In this document: in pieces, positions 8,630-16,475 of the stretch
How positions within the stretch are numbered: the stretch's first letter is position 1
How the letters are laid out: each line of letters opens with the position of its first letter
Assembly (NCBI GenBank): GCA_027335345.1
Contig: DAHWOF010000171.1
Coordinates: 1-44,953 of the forward strand
Reading direction: 5' to 3'
Length of the DNA stretch: 44,953 bases
DNA from: Granulicella sp.
GTDB taxonomy: Bacteria > Acidobacteriota > Terriglobia > Terriglobales > Acidobacteriaceae
The notes under the pieces: generated by a model
The model's database searches: none
Told to the model about the DNA's origin: nothing
Seen by the model: only the letters and a program-made list of their open reading frames with translations
Position numbers and translations under genes: made by a program

Positions 8630-8865
8630 TGCGGAGCCCCGACGGCTTGGGGTGACCGGCCTGGAGATGGAGTACTTGCGCCGGAGGGCTCGGGATCCAG
8701 GGCAAGCCTCGATCTCCGAGGATGGCGCTCACCCGTATTTCCCGGTGTAAAGCCTTTAGGGAACGCCCGGCGATGCTGGATGGATCAGGCTTTATCCTCG
8801 GGGCGAAAGGACGCTCTAAGACCACCAGGCAGATTCATCACAGGATAGGGGAGTATTTTTAATGG

Positions 8866-9783
8866 GTGCGGATGACCATCCTGGCATCGGGATCCAAGGG
8901 CAATGCGACGGTGGTCGCAGCCGGATCAACGCGGCTGCTGGTGGATGCCGGCATGTCCTGCCGGGAGTTGCTGAAGCGGATGGCGTTGGTGGGCGAGGAT
9001 CCGCAGAGGTTGGACGCGATCCTGATTACCCATGAGCATGTGGACCATGTCGCCGGGCTATCCGTACTGGCGCGGAGGTTGAAAATTCCGGTGTTCTTTA
9101 CTGAGACGACTCATCGCGCCTGGATGAGGATGCTTTCGCCGGGCGCTACGATGAGCTATGCGCAGTGGCTGGAGAAGGTGCAGCGCCAGAAGCTGGAGAG
9201 CCCTGATCCGGCGGAGGTTGTGACTCAGTCTGCAGATTCGCCCTCTTCAGGAAAAGAGAGATTAGATCCGGCCGCGCTTCCTGACGTCGAGTACTTCCGC
9301 GCCGGACAGGGCTTTGCGATTGGAGAGATCGACGTTATGCCGTTTACGACTCCGCATGATGCAGCCGATCCATGCGGGTTCGTCTTCCATGCGCGCAGCG
9401 AGTCGATTCGCATGGCGATCGCAACCGACCTTGGATATGTGCCACCCAATGTGAAGATGGCGCTGCGCGGCGTGGATGTGCTACTGCTGGAGTCCAACCA
9501 CGACCTGGAGATGCTCAAAGACGGCCCTTATCCGTGGAGCGTCAAGCAGCGGGTGCTCAGCCGCGTGGGTCATCTGTCGAATGCGGCGGCAGCGGAGTTT
9601 CTCGAGCACGACTACGACGGTGGCGCTCATACCATTGTCCTTGGACATCTCTCTGAGCAGAACAATCTGCCGGAGTTGGCGCGATTGGCTGCGGAGCAGG
9701 CCATTGGCCGGCGGAGGAACCTGCTGGGAAATCGCGTCCTGTTGGCCTCGCAGCATCTACCGCTGGAGCCGATCACGCTTTAG
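8866..9783 (+). CDS. MBL-fold metallo-hydrolase, YycJ/WalJ-like
   Basis: Metallo-beta-lactamase-fold hydrolase of about 305 residues with probable nuclease-type or regulatory role. It has the start TILASGSKGNATVV, the metal motif THEHVDH (HxHxDH), the later Asp in AIATDLGY, and LLLESNHDLEMLKDGPYPWSVKQRV and HLSN blocks characteristic of the YycJ group. Residues ~110-140 form a low-conservation insertion (SPDPAEVVTQSADSPSSGKE) absent from short homologues. The start may be GTG 8866 or ATG 8872; a GGGGAG lies 8848-8853. In Firmicutes the homologue sits in the WalKR operon; no two-component genes are present here. Confidence 0.88.
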   Translation: MRMTILASGSKGNATVVAAGSTRLLVDAGMSCRELLKRMALVGEDPQRLDAILITHEHVDHVAGLSVLARRLKIPVFFTETTHRAWMRMLSPGATMSYAQWLEKVQRQKLESPDPAEVVTQSADSPSSGKERLDPAALPDVEYFRAGQGFAIGEIDVMPFTTPHDAADPCGFVFHARSESIRMAIATDLGYVPPNVKMALRGVDVLLLESNHDLEMLKDGPYPWSVKQRVLSRVGHLSNAAAAEFLEHDYDGGAHTIVLGHLSEQNNLPELARLAAEQAIGRRRNLLGNRVLLASQHLPLEPITL

Positions 9784-9856
9784 GGTCAGGATGAATCATA
9801 GATCAAGCACCGTGGCGACATCCCTTTTGTCAGGGAGGTGAAGATCCAAACCCTGC

Positions 9857-9870
9857 GTGACGAAGGTCAC
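9857..9870. promoter_or_regulatory. CRP/FNR-type operator candidate (GTGA-N6-TCAC)
   Basis: Perfect dyad GTGA-N6-TCAC, flanked by C and G, in the 166-bp spacer upstream of the gene at 9950. With the weak -10 candidate TAGGAT at 9924-9929 (start near 9936) the centre falls at about -72.5, a spacing used by class I CRP activation. The same bases can fold as a hairpin extended by CTGC/GCAG. No CRP gene is in the window. Confidence 0.35.
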
Positions 9871-9949
9871 GATGCAGCCGTTGTGCGCCATCCGGCGGGC
9901 TTTCAACCGTACGGAGAATCGACTAGGATAGACAGAGCATCTTAGGCAC

Positions 9950-10462
9950 ATGGCTAAAGGAAAAGTTCACCACCGCGAAGCTGGCAATGAGGTCTGTAAT
10001 GATCCGGTGGTGGGCGCGATTCTATCCGGATGGCGCTATGACATCTCCGGCATCTCGCCCGAACTGCGGGTAGACTACGAGGCCCATCTATACGGTTGCA
10101 GTTACTGCCGCAAGCGCCAGCGGGTGCATCGCACCTGGGATGTGATGCTTTTGGCGATTACGACGCTCTCCTTTGCGGCCTTTCTGCTGGCGGCATTGGT
10201 GATGCACCGGGTGGAGGCGATCAGTCACATAAGCAATGTGCAGCACTTGCATCTGCACGACCGGAAGGCAGCCGCGCTCTTGCCCATTCCTACCAGCATC
10301 TCCATCAGCCTGGAGACGCTGGCGATCGTTGGCATGTTTATCTCCATGTTGCTATGGACGCTGGTAACGATCACGACTCCGATTCCGAGTATGGTCTCGG
10401 CGCTGTTTCGTGATCGGATCTCTCCGGAGTTGCGCGAGCGGCTTCGCAAGCAGGGCCTCTGA
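9950..10462 (+). CDS. Two-TM protein with a zinc-finger-like HxxxCxxC motif
   Basis: Hypothetical protein of 170 residues. The N-terminal cytoplasmic part carries H46-x3-C50-x2-C53 (HLYGCSYC), the arrangement seen in zinc-binding anti-sigma domains. Membrane segments lie at ~64-86 and ~120-142, joined by a His-rich loop (SNVQHLHLHDRK). The tail is basic (RDRISPELRERLRKQGL). No sigma factor gene is adjacent; the next gene, 50 bp downstream, encodes a rhomboid protease, so site-directed proteolysis of a membrane regulator is a possible link but purely inferential. A possible CRP-type site lies upstream. Confidence 0.72.
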   Translation: MAKGKVHHREAGNEVCNDPVVGAILSGWRYDISGISPELRVDYEAHLYGCSYCRKRQRVHRTWDVMLLAITTLSFAAFLLAALVMHRVEAISHISNVQHLHLHDRKAAALLPIPTSISISLETLAIVGMFISMLLWTLVTITTPIPSMVSALFRDRISPELRERLRKQGL

Positions 10463-10512
10463 GCCAAAGATCTCCCAACGACGCGACCGATCTTCCCAAG
10501 AGGGGAGTGTAC

Positions 10513-11523
10513 ATGTCTTCTTCCGACTTCCATCCCCCAAAGGGACGGATAGGCGGCTCGACGGGTGACTCCATGGACGACCAGATCGATGAGCTGAGAA
10601 CGCTGGAGATCGGTGATGTTCCTTTGCAGCCGACGCCTGAGGACGGGTCCCAGACGCAATCCCAGACCCAATCCCAGACGCGATTCCAGACGCAATCCCA
10701 CAGCAGGGCGCGACGGGTCTCCCTCTGGTTCTATCCGGCAACTTATCTTTTGATGGGGATCAACATCACCGTCTTCGCCGTGATGTTCTTCTATGGTCCC
10801 CTGCCGTCGCTGATTCAACACCACGACTGGTCCGGTCTGCTGACCGCGCCCTACAACGGGCTCACGCTGGAGCGCTTTGGCGGAACGTCTTCCTATCTCA
10901 TTCAGCAGGGCCAGTGGTGGCGCCTGGTGACCGGGACCTTTGTCCATGTCACAGTGCTGCACATTGCGCTGAACATGTGGTGTCTATGGAACTTGGGGCT
11001 CTTTGGCGAGCCGCTGCTGGGGAAGCGGGGCCTGGTGGCGGTCTATCTGTTGACCGGAGCGACCGGCATGCTGTTCTCCTACGCTTGGAGCGTGCTGACG
11101 GGACAGGGAGTGCTGGTGGTGGGGGCATCCGGAGCAGTATTTGGCATCGCCGGCACTCTCATTGTGCTGCTCTCGAATCGCCGGCTGGCCGTGCCCTGGG
11201 AGGACCTGCGCAGCCTGCGGAGGCAGGTAATCTTCTTTGCGGCAGCCAACCTGGTGCTGGGCATGACGCCGCAGGTGCTGGGAATGGCCTCACGGAGCCA
11301 GCTCAGGCTGCTGCATCTGGATTTCGGCATGCTGCCGAGAATCGACAACACGGCTCACCTGGGTGGCTTTGTGTGTGGACTTCTGCTGGGGTTGCCTTTG
11401 TTCCAACACATGACCGCGGGACGAGAGCGCTACCGGGCACGGCAACGGGTTACCTTCGGGTTCGCAACTCTGCTGCTTTGTCTGTTTGCCTACGCGCTAT
11501 CGAAGTTTTCCCAGGGAAGGTGA
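10513..11523 (+). CDS. Rhomboid family intramembrane serine protease
   Basis: Membrane protease of 336 residues. About 75 hydrophilic residues precede six or so membrane segments starting at YLLMGINITVFAVMFFYG. The catalytic Ser is in VVGASGAVFGIAG (Ser206) and the catalytic His is in NTAHLGGFVCGLLLG (His282). ALNMWCLWNLGLFGEPLLG is the usual HxxxN-like region of TM2 (HIALNMW). The N-terminal tail contains a four-unit QTQS repeat. GTG 10507 is in frame, but ATG 10513 has AGGGGAG five nt before it. It cleaves transmembrane substrates by analogy; the substrate is unknown. Confidence 0.93.
   Translation: MSSSDFHPPKGRIGGSTGDSMDDQIDELRTLEIGDVPLQPTPEDGSQTQSQTQSQTRFQTQSHSRARRVSLWFYPATYLLMGINITVFAVMFFYGPLPSLIQHHDWSGLLTAPYNGLTLERFGGTSSYLIQQGQWWRLVTGTFVHVTVLHIALNMWCLWNLGLFGEPLLGKRGLVAVYLLTGATGMLFSYAWSVLTGQGVLVVGASGAVFGIAGTLIVLLSNRRLAVPWEDLRSLRRQVIFFAAANLVLGMTPQVLGMASRSQLRLLHLDFGMLPRIDNTAHLGGFVCGLLLGLPLFQHMTAGRERYRARQRVTFGFATLLLCLFAYALSKFSQGR
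10651..10698 (+). repeat. Four tandem 12-bp units coding for QTQS
   Basis: Units 10651-10662, 10663-10674, 10675-10686 and 10687-10698 follow the pattern CAGACGCAATCC with up to three changes. They encode the Gln/Thr/Ser linker of the rhomboid N-terminal tail. Because 12 is a multiple of three, copy changes alter linker length without a frameshift. Confidence 0.85.
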
Positions 11524-11686
11524 GGCCGGAGGTTGGCGGATGAAGCCTCAGGCAGGGCAAGGCGCGCCGCGGGACCTGCGGACCTTTCTTCTTCTGCTTT
11601 TGAAGGGTAGAGAAGGCTGGGGGAGCGGGTTGGATGCTGGCCGTCTGCCTTGATCGCGAGAGCGCTCGCATGGTCTACCGTGAAAT

Positions 11687-12100
11687 CTAGCTTACGGTTG
11701 ACGTTGCTGTGGCCGCGAACTTGCGCACCATGGCTAGCAGCAGCTTGCGGTCACTCTCGTTCAGATTGGCGGAGTAACGCTGAATCTGGGTGAGAAAGCG
11801 AATCTCATCTTCGCTGAGAGCGACGCCATAGGTCTCCTTGACCGGGTCCTCGGAGAAGAACTGGCTGAGCGGAAGATCCAGTGAGGCCGCAATCTTTTGC
11901 AGGGTCTCCAGGGAGGGAACCGTATGGCCGTTCTCTACCCGAGAGAGATAGCAACGCAGCAGGCCGGTGCGCTTTTCGATGTCACCCTGGGACATTCCGC
12001 GCTGCAGACGGAAGTCGCGGATCGTCGCACCGATGTTGATAGGGGTCGGCTCCGGACCTGCGAATTGCTCTTCCAGCGGTAATGTTTGCATATTTGCCAT
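11687..12100 (-). CDS. XRE-family transcriptional regulator
   Basis: DNA-binding regulator of 137 residues. A Cro/C1-type helix-turn-helix spans about residues 22-78 (ATIRDFRLQRGMSQGDIEKRTGLLRCYLSRVENGHTVPSLETLQKIAASL, read with the usual XRE spacing). The C-terminal part (~80-137) is helical and lacks a recognisable sensor domain. The frame is open to 12136, but the ATG at 12100 is preferred because the residues before it are not family-like. TATAGT at 12114-12119 could be a -10 box giving a leader of only a few nucleotides. It lies downstream of fabG on the same strand; targets are unknown. Confidence 0.9.
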   Translation of the reverse strand: MANMQTLPLEEQFAGPEPTPINIGATIRDFRLQRGMSQGDIEKRTGLLRCYLSRVENGHTVPSLETLQKIAASLDLPLSQFFSEDPVKETYGVALSEDEIRFLTQIQRYSANLNESDRKLLLAMVRKFAATATSTVS

Positions 12101-12113
12101 TAGCCGTAAAATA

Positions 12114-12119
12114 ACTATA
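12114..12119 (-). promoter_or_regulatory. -10-like box (TATAGT) of the XRE gene
   Basis: TATAGT on the minus strand ends 13 nt before the ATG at 12100, predicting a very short leader. There is no good -35 at 16-18 bp and no Shine-Dalgarno. The evidence is positional only. Confidence 0.35.
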
Positions 12120-12237
12120 GCAAGGGGCCGTGGCAAGGGCTAAGTGCGCGATATGGAGGTACTTGTACCAACAAAGATTCGTGCTCGCGAGGGAACTTGG
12201 GTTGCTTGAGCCGGTTACCGACGTGGCCGAGGGGCAT

Positions 12238-13032
12238 CTATCCCATGTACATGCCGCCGTTTACATCCAGGGTGTGGCCGGTGATGTAGGCAGCGCCGCT
12301 GGAGCAAAGAAAGGCGACTGCCGCGGCGATATCCGCGTCGCTGCCATAGCGTCCCAAGGGGATCTGGGAGAGGATCGCAGCCTTGTGCGCCTCCGGAAGC
12401 TCTTCGGTCATGGCGGTCTGGATGAAGCCTGGGGCGACGGCGTTCACCGTGATGCCGCGGCTGGCGAACTCGCGGGCCAGCGATTTGGTGAGGCCGATCA
12501 TGCCGGCCTTGGAGGCGGCATAGTTGGCCTGACCGGCGGCCCCGGTCTGGGCAACCACCGAGGAGATGTTGATGATCCTGCCCCAGCGGCCCTTCATCAT
12601 GGAGGAGATCACGGCCTGCGTGAGCAGGAAAGCTCCCGTAAGGTTCGTGCGCAGGATGTCGTCGAAATCAGGGAGTTTCATGCGCAGGGTGAGGCCGTCC
12701 CGGGTGATGCCTGCGTTATTGACTAGAATCTCTACCTTGCCGAGATCGGCCAGAACGGCCTTGGCGCAAGATTTGATGGACTCCTCGCTGGCGACGTCGA
12801 GTTGGTAGGTGCGGGCCTGGCCGCCGACGGCGGCAACCTCAGCGGCGACGGCCTGGAGCTTTTCCTGGGAGCGCGCGGCCAAAGCCACGGTGGCTCCGCA
12901 ACTGGCCAATCTCAGCGCGCAGGCACGGCCAATGCCCTGGCTGGCGCCGGTAATCAGGGCGATCTTTCCCTGTAAACCATAGGCTGCCTCTCCCTTGACG
13001 GCCATGGCGTGGCTGGACTCCTGCTCGTTCAC
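12238..13032 (-). CDS. fabG: 3-oxoacyl-[acyl-carrier-protein] reductase
   Basis: NADPH-dependent reductase of fatty-acid elongation, short-chain dehydrogenase fold, 264 residues. The cofactor motif is TGASQGIG (residues 28-35). NNAGITRDGLTLRM is the classic FabG block, and the catalytic Ser-Tyr-Lys set is in INISSVVAQTGAAGQANYAASKAG. The C-terminus GHTLDVNGGMYMG is typical. The start is GTG at 13032 with GGGAGG 5-6 nt upstream; the frame is open to 13308 but that extension overlaps the divergent ThyX-like gene. The N-terminus carries about 16 residues more than E. coli FabG. It lies upstream of the XRE gene on the same strand (137-bp gap). Confidence 0.95.
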   Translation of the reverse strand: MNEQESSHAMAVKGEAAYGLQGKIALITGASQGIGRACALRLASCGATVALAARSQEKLQAVAAEVAAVGGQARTYQLDVASEESIKSCAKAVLADLGKVEILVNNAGITRDGLTLRMKLPDFDDILRTNLTGAFLLTQAVISSMMKGRWGRIINISSVVAQTGAAGQANYAASKAGMIGLTKSLAREFASRGITVNAVAPGFIQTAMTEELPEAHKAAILSQIPLGRYGSDADIAAAVAFLCSSGAAYITGHTLDVNGGMYMG

Positions 13033-13210
13033 GTGAACCTCCCTTTGTGCCCCAACCATTAAACCAGAGGGTAGAGGATGGAGGGTAGAGGGGTGCGGCG
13101 CGGAGAAGATGGGCCGAACCGAAGGGCGGCCGTCCCGGTTGCGATGAATCCGATTCTTTCCCGATCGCTTAAGACTTAACCGCCCTGAGCGCGGTATGCT
13201 TGTGCGAGCA

Positions 13211-14833
13211 ATGACCGACAGCCTCAAGCGAAACCCCGAACCCAAGCCCGCTGACCTGAAGCATGCGGCGTGGAAGCCTGGCGCCGACTCGACCATGGTA
13301 TACGCCATCTACGGCGCCGAGCCGGAGGTGCTGGCCTACGCCATGGCCAAATACTCTCGATCGGCGCTGACCATGCGCGAGTCGTTGACCGAACTCAGCT
13401 CACAGCGCGCTGAGCAGTTTCTAAACACCTTTTACTTCCAGTATGGCCACCGCTCGATCGCTGACCTGGCGCACATCCCCTTTGCCGTGGAGAAGTTGAG
13501 TCTGCTGGCTGCGATCACGCTGGTGGATGAGTCGCGCTGGGACGGGCAGGAACGCTCGACCCGTTACCAGAACTTTCGTCAGTCGGGCTGGTATACGCCG
13601 CATCAGGAGTCCAATCGCCTGGGCCAACGGCAACGCGCGGCCTACACGCACGCGATCGAACGCCTGTTGGCTGCCTATGACGAGCTGAGCGCTGGGATGC
13701 AGGCGGCGCTCGCCGAGGTGACGCCGCGACCAGAGGAGATGAAGCCAGAGGCCTACACGCGCACGCTGAAGGCCCGCGCCTTTGACGCCGCACGGTATCT
13801 GCTGCCGTTGGCGACCAATACTTCGCTGGGCCAGATTGTGAACGCCCGCACGCTGGAGACCCAGGTGTCGCGGTTGCTCTCCAGTCCCTTTGCCGAGATT
13901 CGTGAGCTGGGAGCCAAACTGCGAACGGCCGCCACCGAGCCGGCCTGGAATGTGCTGCGCGACAAGCTGGAGGAGTTGGCGGGAGAGGGCGCGGTGGACG
14001 CCCAGATCACCTCGCAGATCCTCAATGAACTGATGCCTCCGGTGCGCACCGCGCCGACGCTGTTGAAGCATGCGGAGCCGAGCCTCTACCAGTTGCAGAG
14101 CCGGGCCGAACTGGCGCAGGCTGCGCGCGAACTGATGAATGGAGCCGAGATCTACCCGGCTCCAGTGGTGGACCTGCTGGATGATGAGGAGGATCTCGAG
14201 GTCGAGTTGGTGACCTCACTGCTCTATCCGAACTGTCACTACTCCTACCGCCAACTGCGTGGCGCGGTGGGTGCCCTGAATGAGAATCGACGCGATGAGT
14301 TGCTGAAGATCGGAACATCGCATCGTGGAAAGCATGATGAACTGTTGCGCGCCTTCCACTCCGGTCATGGATTTCGTTTTGACATCCTGATGGATATCGG
14401 TGGCTTCCGCGACCTGCACCGTCACCGGCGCTGCGTGCAGCTCCTGCAGGAGTTCAGTGATCTGCATGGGTATGAGGAGCCAGTGTGTCCGGGGCAGCCC
14501 ACCCTGGCCGAGGCCGGGCTGGAGACGATCTACCGGAGCGCCATGGATTCAGCCTTGGCTGCCTATCGCTCCCTGCGTGACAGCAGTGAGCCGGAGGCAG
14601 TTCATAGTGCGCAGTATCTGCTGCCGCTGGGAACACGATGCCGCTCCATGTTCAAGATGGACTTCGCCGAGGCGCTTTACATCGCCGAACTGCGCTCCAC
14701 CGTCGCCGGCCACTTCAGCTACCGCCGCGTAGCATGGGAGATGTTTCGCTCCATCGCCACCCGCCATCCTGCGCTCGCCGGCATGTTCCGCATCGAGGAC
14801 GTGAATGTGCCCGTCGATCTGCTCAAGCGCTAG
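13211..14833 (+). CDS. Tandem ThyX-domain protein (FAD-dependent thymidylate synthase-like)
   Basis: Protein of 540 residues, about twice a normal ThyX, with two Thy1-type domains. Domain 1 (~30-290) has YGHRSIADLAHIPF, then QERSTRYQNF where ThyX has NExSxRY, and AARYLLPLATNTSLGQIVNARTL, closely matching the ThyX ARxVLPL and NAR blocks. It lacks the RHR of the RHRx7S signature (DES at that place). Domain 2 (~310-540) has SGHGFRFDILMDI, then LHRHRRCVQLLQEFSD, which keeps RHR and a Glu/Ser pair but not RY, and SAQYLLPLGTRCRSMF. Canonical ThyX methylates dUMP with methylenetetrahydrofolate, FAD and NADPH; whether this protein does is unproven. The start could also be ATG 13196. Confidence 0.8.
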   Translation: MTDSLKRNPEPKPADLKHAAWKPGADSTMVYAIYGAEPEVLAYAMAKYSRSALTMRESLTELSSQRAEQFLNTFYFQYGHRSIADLAHIPFAVEKLSLLAAITLVDESRWDGQERSTRYQNFRQSGWYTPHQESNRLGQRQRAAYTHAIERLLAAYDELSAGMQAALAEVTPRPEEMKPEAYTRTLKARAFDAARYLLPLATNTSLGQIVNARTLETQVSRLLSSPFAEIRELGAKLRTAATEPAWNVLRDKLEELAGEGAVDAQITSQILNELMPPVRTAPTLLKHAEPSLYQLQSRAELAQAARELMNGAEIYPAPVVDLLDDEEDLEVELVTSLLYPNCHYSYRQLRGAVGALNENRRDELLKIGTSHRGKHDELLRAFHSGHGFRFDILMDIGGFRDLHRHRRCVQLLQEFSDLHGYEEPVCPGQPTLAEAGLETIYRSAMDSALAAYRSLRDSSEPEAVHSAQYLLPLGTRCRSMFKMDFAEALYIAELRSTVAGHFSYRRVAWEMFRSIATRHPALAGMFRIEDVNVPVDLLKR

Positions 14834-15101
14834 TTCCCCGCCGACGCGGCGAAGCAGCGAGTGAGGCGCAACAAAGGGTGGAGTGGCGAAGGACGGCATG
14901 CAATGGATGAGGCAGCTTCCTGGCCGAAACTCCGCCTTCGGCCAACTTCTCGAAGAGCCATCCTTCGGGACCGAGAGCCGTGGCGGCCGGATGCGCATCA
15001 TTGCCGGCGCGCGTGGAGCCGCCCCAGCGCTCCCAGGCAGTGCGCCCCGGGGATCTTCGGGCGGAGCCGGAGCGGGTAATCCATAAATTTTCGCTTTTTA
15101 T
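14834..15101. other. Spacer upstream of recA
   Basis: The interval to recA is 356 bp in total. The first 270 bp are GC-rich and hold short open frames without recognisable products. The sequence turns AT-rich from about 15085, where the recA promoter candidate lies. No clear LexA-type dyad was found. Confidence 0.4.
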
Positions 15102-15129
15102 TTGCTTTCAGTAGCCAAGATGCTACCAT
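15102..15129 (+). promoter_or_regulatory. Candidate recA promoter
   Basis: TTGCTT (15102-15107), a 16-bp spacer and TACCAT (15124-15129) in an AT-rich stretch upstream of recA. It is a moderate sigma-70 match and predicts a leader of about 50 nt ending in a good ribosome site. Confidence 0.4.
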
Positions 15130-15189
15130 CGATGCTTAGAGAAATCTTATCTCGCACATCTGCGAAGAACCACTGAGGAGAACAGTATC

Positions 15190-16263
15190 GTGGCTGATGA
15201 CCGCAGCAAGGCAATTGAAACCGCTCTTTCGCAACTGGAGAAACAATTCGGCAAAGGGTCGGTGATGCGGCTTGGAGCCAAAGAGGCGGTGGGTCCGATC
15301 TCCGTGATCTCCACCGGTTCCATCTCCTTCGATGCGGCACTGGGTGTAGGAGGGGTGCCGCGCGGCCGCGTCATTGAGATCTTTGGTCCGGAGAGCTCTG
15401 GAAAGACCACCATCACGCTGCAGATCATCGCCGAGGCGCAGCGGGTCGGGGGGCTGGCGGCGTTTGTGGATGCGGAGCACGCGCTGGATCCCGTCTATGC
15501 AAAAAAGCTGGGTGTGGACACCGACAACCTGCTGGTGAGCCAGCCGGACTACGGGGAACAGGCGCTGGAGATTGTGGAGGCTCTGGTTCGTTCCGGCGCT
15601 ATTGATGTGCTGGTGGTTGACTCTGTGGCGGCTCTGGTGCCCAAGGCCGAACTGGACGGAGAGATGGGCGACTCCCATGTGGGACTGCAGGCGCGGCTGA
15701 TGTCGCAGGCCTTGCGCAAGCTGACTGGCACTGTTTCCAAGTCGCGCACCTGTCTGATCTTCATCAACCAGATTCGCGAAAAGATTGGCGTGATGTTTGG
15801 CAATCCGGAGACCACGACCGGAGGCCGCGCTCTCAAGTTTTACTCCTCGGTGCGCATCGATATCCGCCGCATCGGTGCGGTCAAAGAGGGCGATACCGTG
15901 GTCGGTTCGCGCACCAAGGTGAAGATCGTGAAGAACAAGGTGGCCGCGCCCTTCCGCGACGCCGAGTTCGACATTCTGTACGGTGAGGGCATCTCGCGCG
16001 AGGGCGACATGCTGGATTTGGCGGTGCTCAACAACATCGTAGACAAGTCCGGCGCGTGGTACAGCTACCAGGGCGAGCGCATTGGCCAGGGACGCGAGAA
16101 CGTACGCGGGTTCTTGAAGGAAAACCGCGACATCTTCACCCGCATCGATGCCGAGCTGCGCAAGAAGCTGGGCGTGCAGACGCTCTCCGATGCGGAGATA
16201 CCGTCGGTTCCCGCCGATGGTGCGGAGCAGGCGGTTGCCGCGGTGAAGAGCCGGCGGGGATAA
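15190..16263 (+). CDS. recA: Recombinase RecA
   Basis: ATP-dependent strand-exchange protein of homologous recombination and SOS co-protease, 357 residues. It has the N-terminal polymerisation region [23 protein letters not shown], Walker [10 protein letters not shown] (residues 66-74), the MAW-like segment and Walker [13 protein letters not shown], then loop L1 [20 protein letters not shown], loop L2 [30 protein letters not shown], and a C-terminal domain ending in a short tail. The start is GTG at 15190 with GAGGAG upstream. Strong conservation leaves no doubt about identity. The gene is followed by a GH27 gene after 212 bp. Confidence 0.99.
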   Translation: MADDRSKAIETALSQLEKQFGKGSVMRLGAKEAVGPISVISTGSISFDAALGVGGVPRGRVIEIFGPESSGKTTITLQIIAEAQRVGGLAAFVDAEHALDPVYAKKLGVDTDNLLVSQPDYGEQALEIVEALVRSGAIDVLVVDSVAALVPKAELDGEMGDSHVGLQARLMSQALRKLTGTVSKSRTCLIFINQIREKIGVMFGNPETTTGGRALKFYSSVRIDIRRIGAVKEGDTVVGSRTKVKIVKNKVAAPFRDAEFDILYGEGISREGDMLDLAVLNNIVDKSGAWYSYQGERIGQGRENVRGFLKENRDIFTRIDAELRKKLGVQTLSDAEIPSVPADGAEQAVAAVKSRRG

Positions 16264-16475
16264 GTCTGGAGTCTCCAGGATGCAGAACGGCTGACCACCT
16301 GACGGCTGCGGGACGTAGATTCCAGTGGAGGCCTCTCGACATGCGCCGCGTCTTGGGATTCTGCCGGGGGACCCTGGCGGAAGATCGAGACCTGCGTCCA
16401 AGGCCGGGCGATGAAACCGTTTAACAAGACGGGAAAAGCTTGATAGCATGGTGGGGTCTTTGGAGGTTGTTCTCT

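Noticed and set aside
12130-12726. 198-residue plus-strand frame over fabG
   Set aside because: Antisense shadow of a conserved reductase gene.
14991-15086. MRIIAG start resembling RsmD upstream of recA
   Set aside because: Only six residues match and the reading frame stops after about 30 more; no SAM-binding motif follows.
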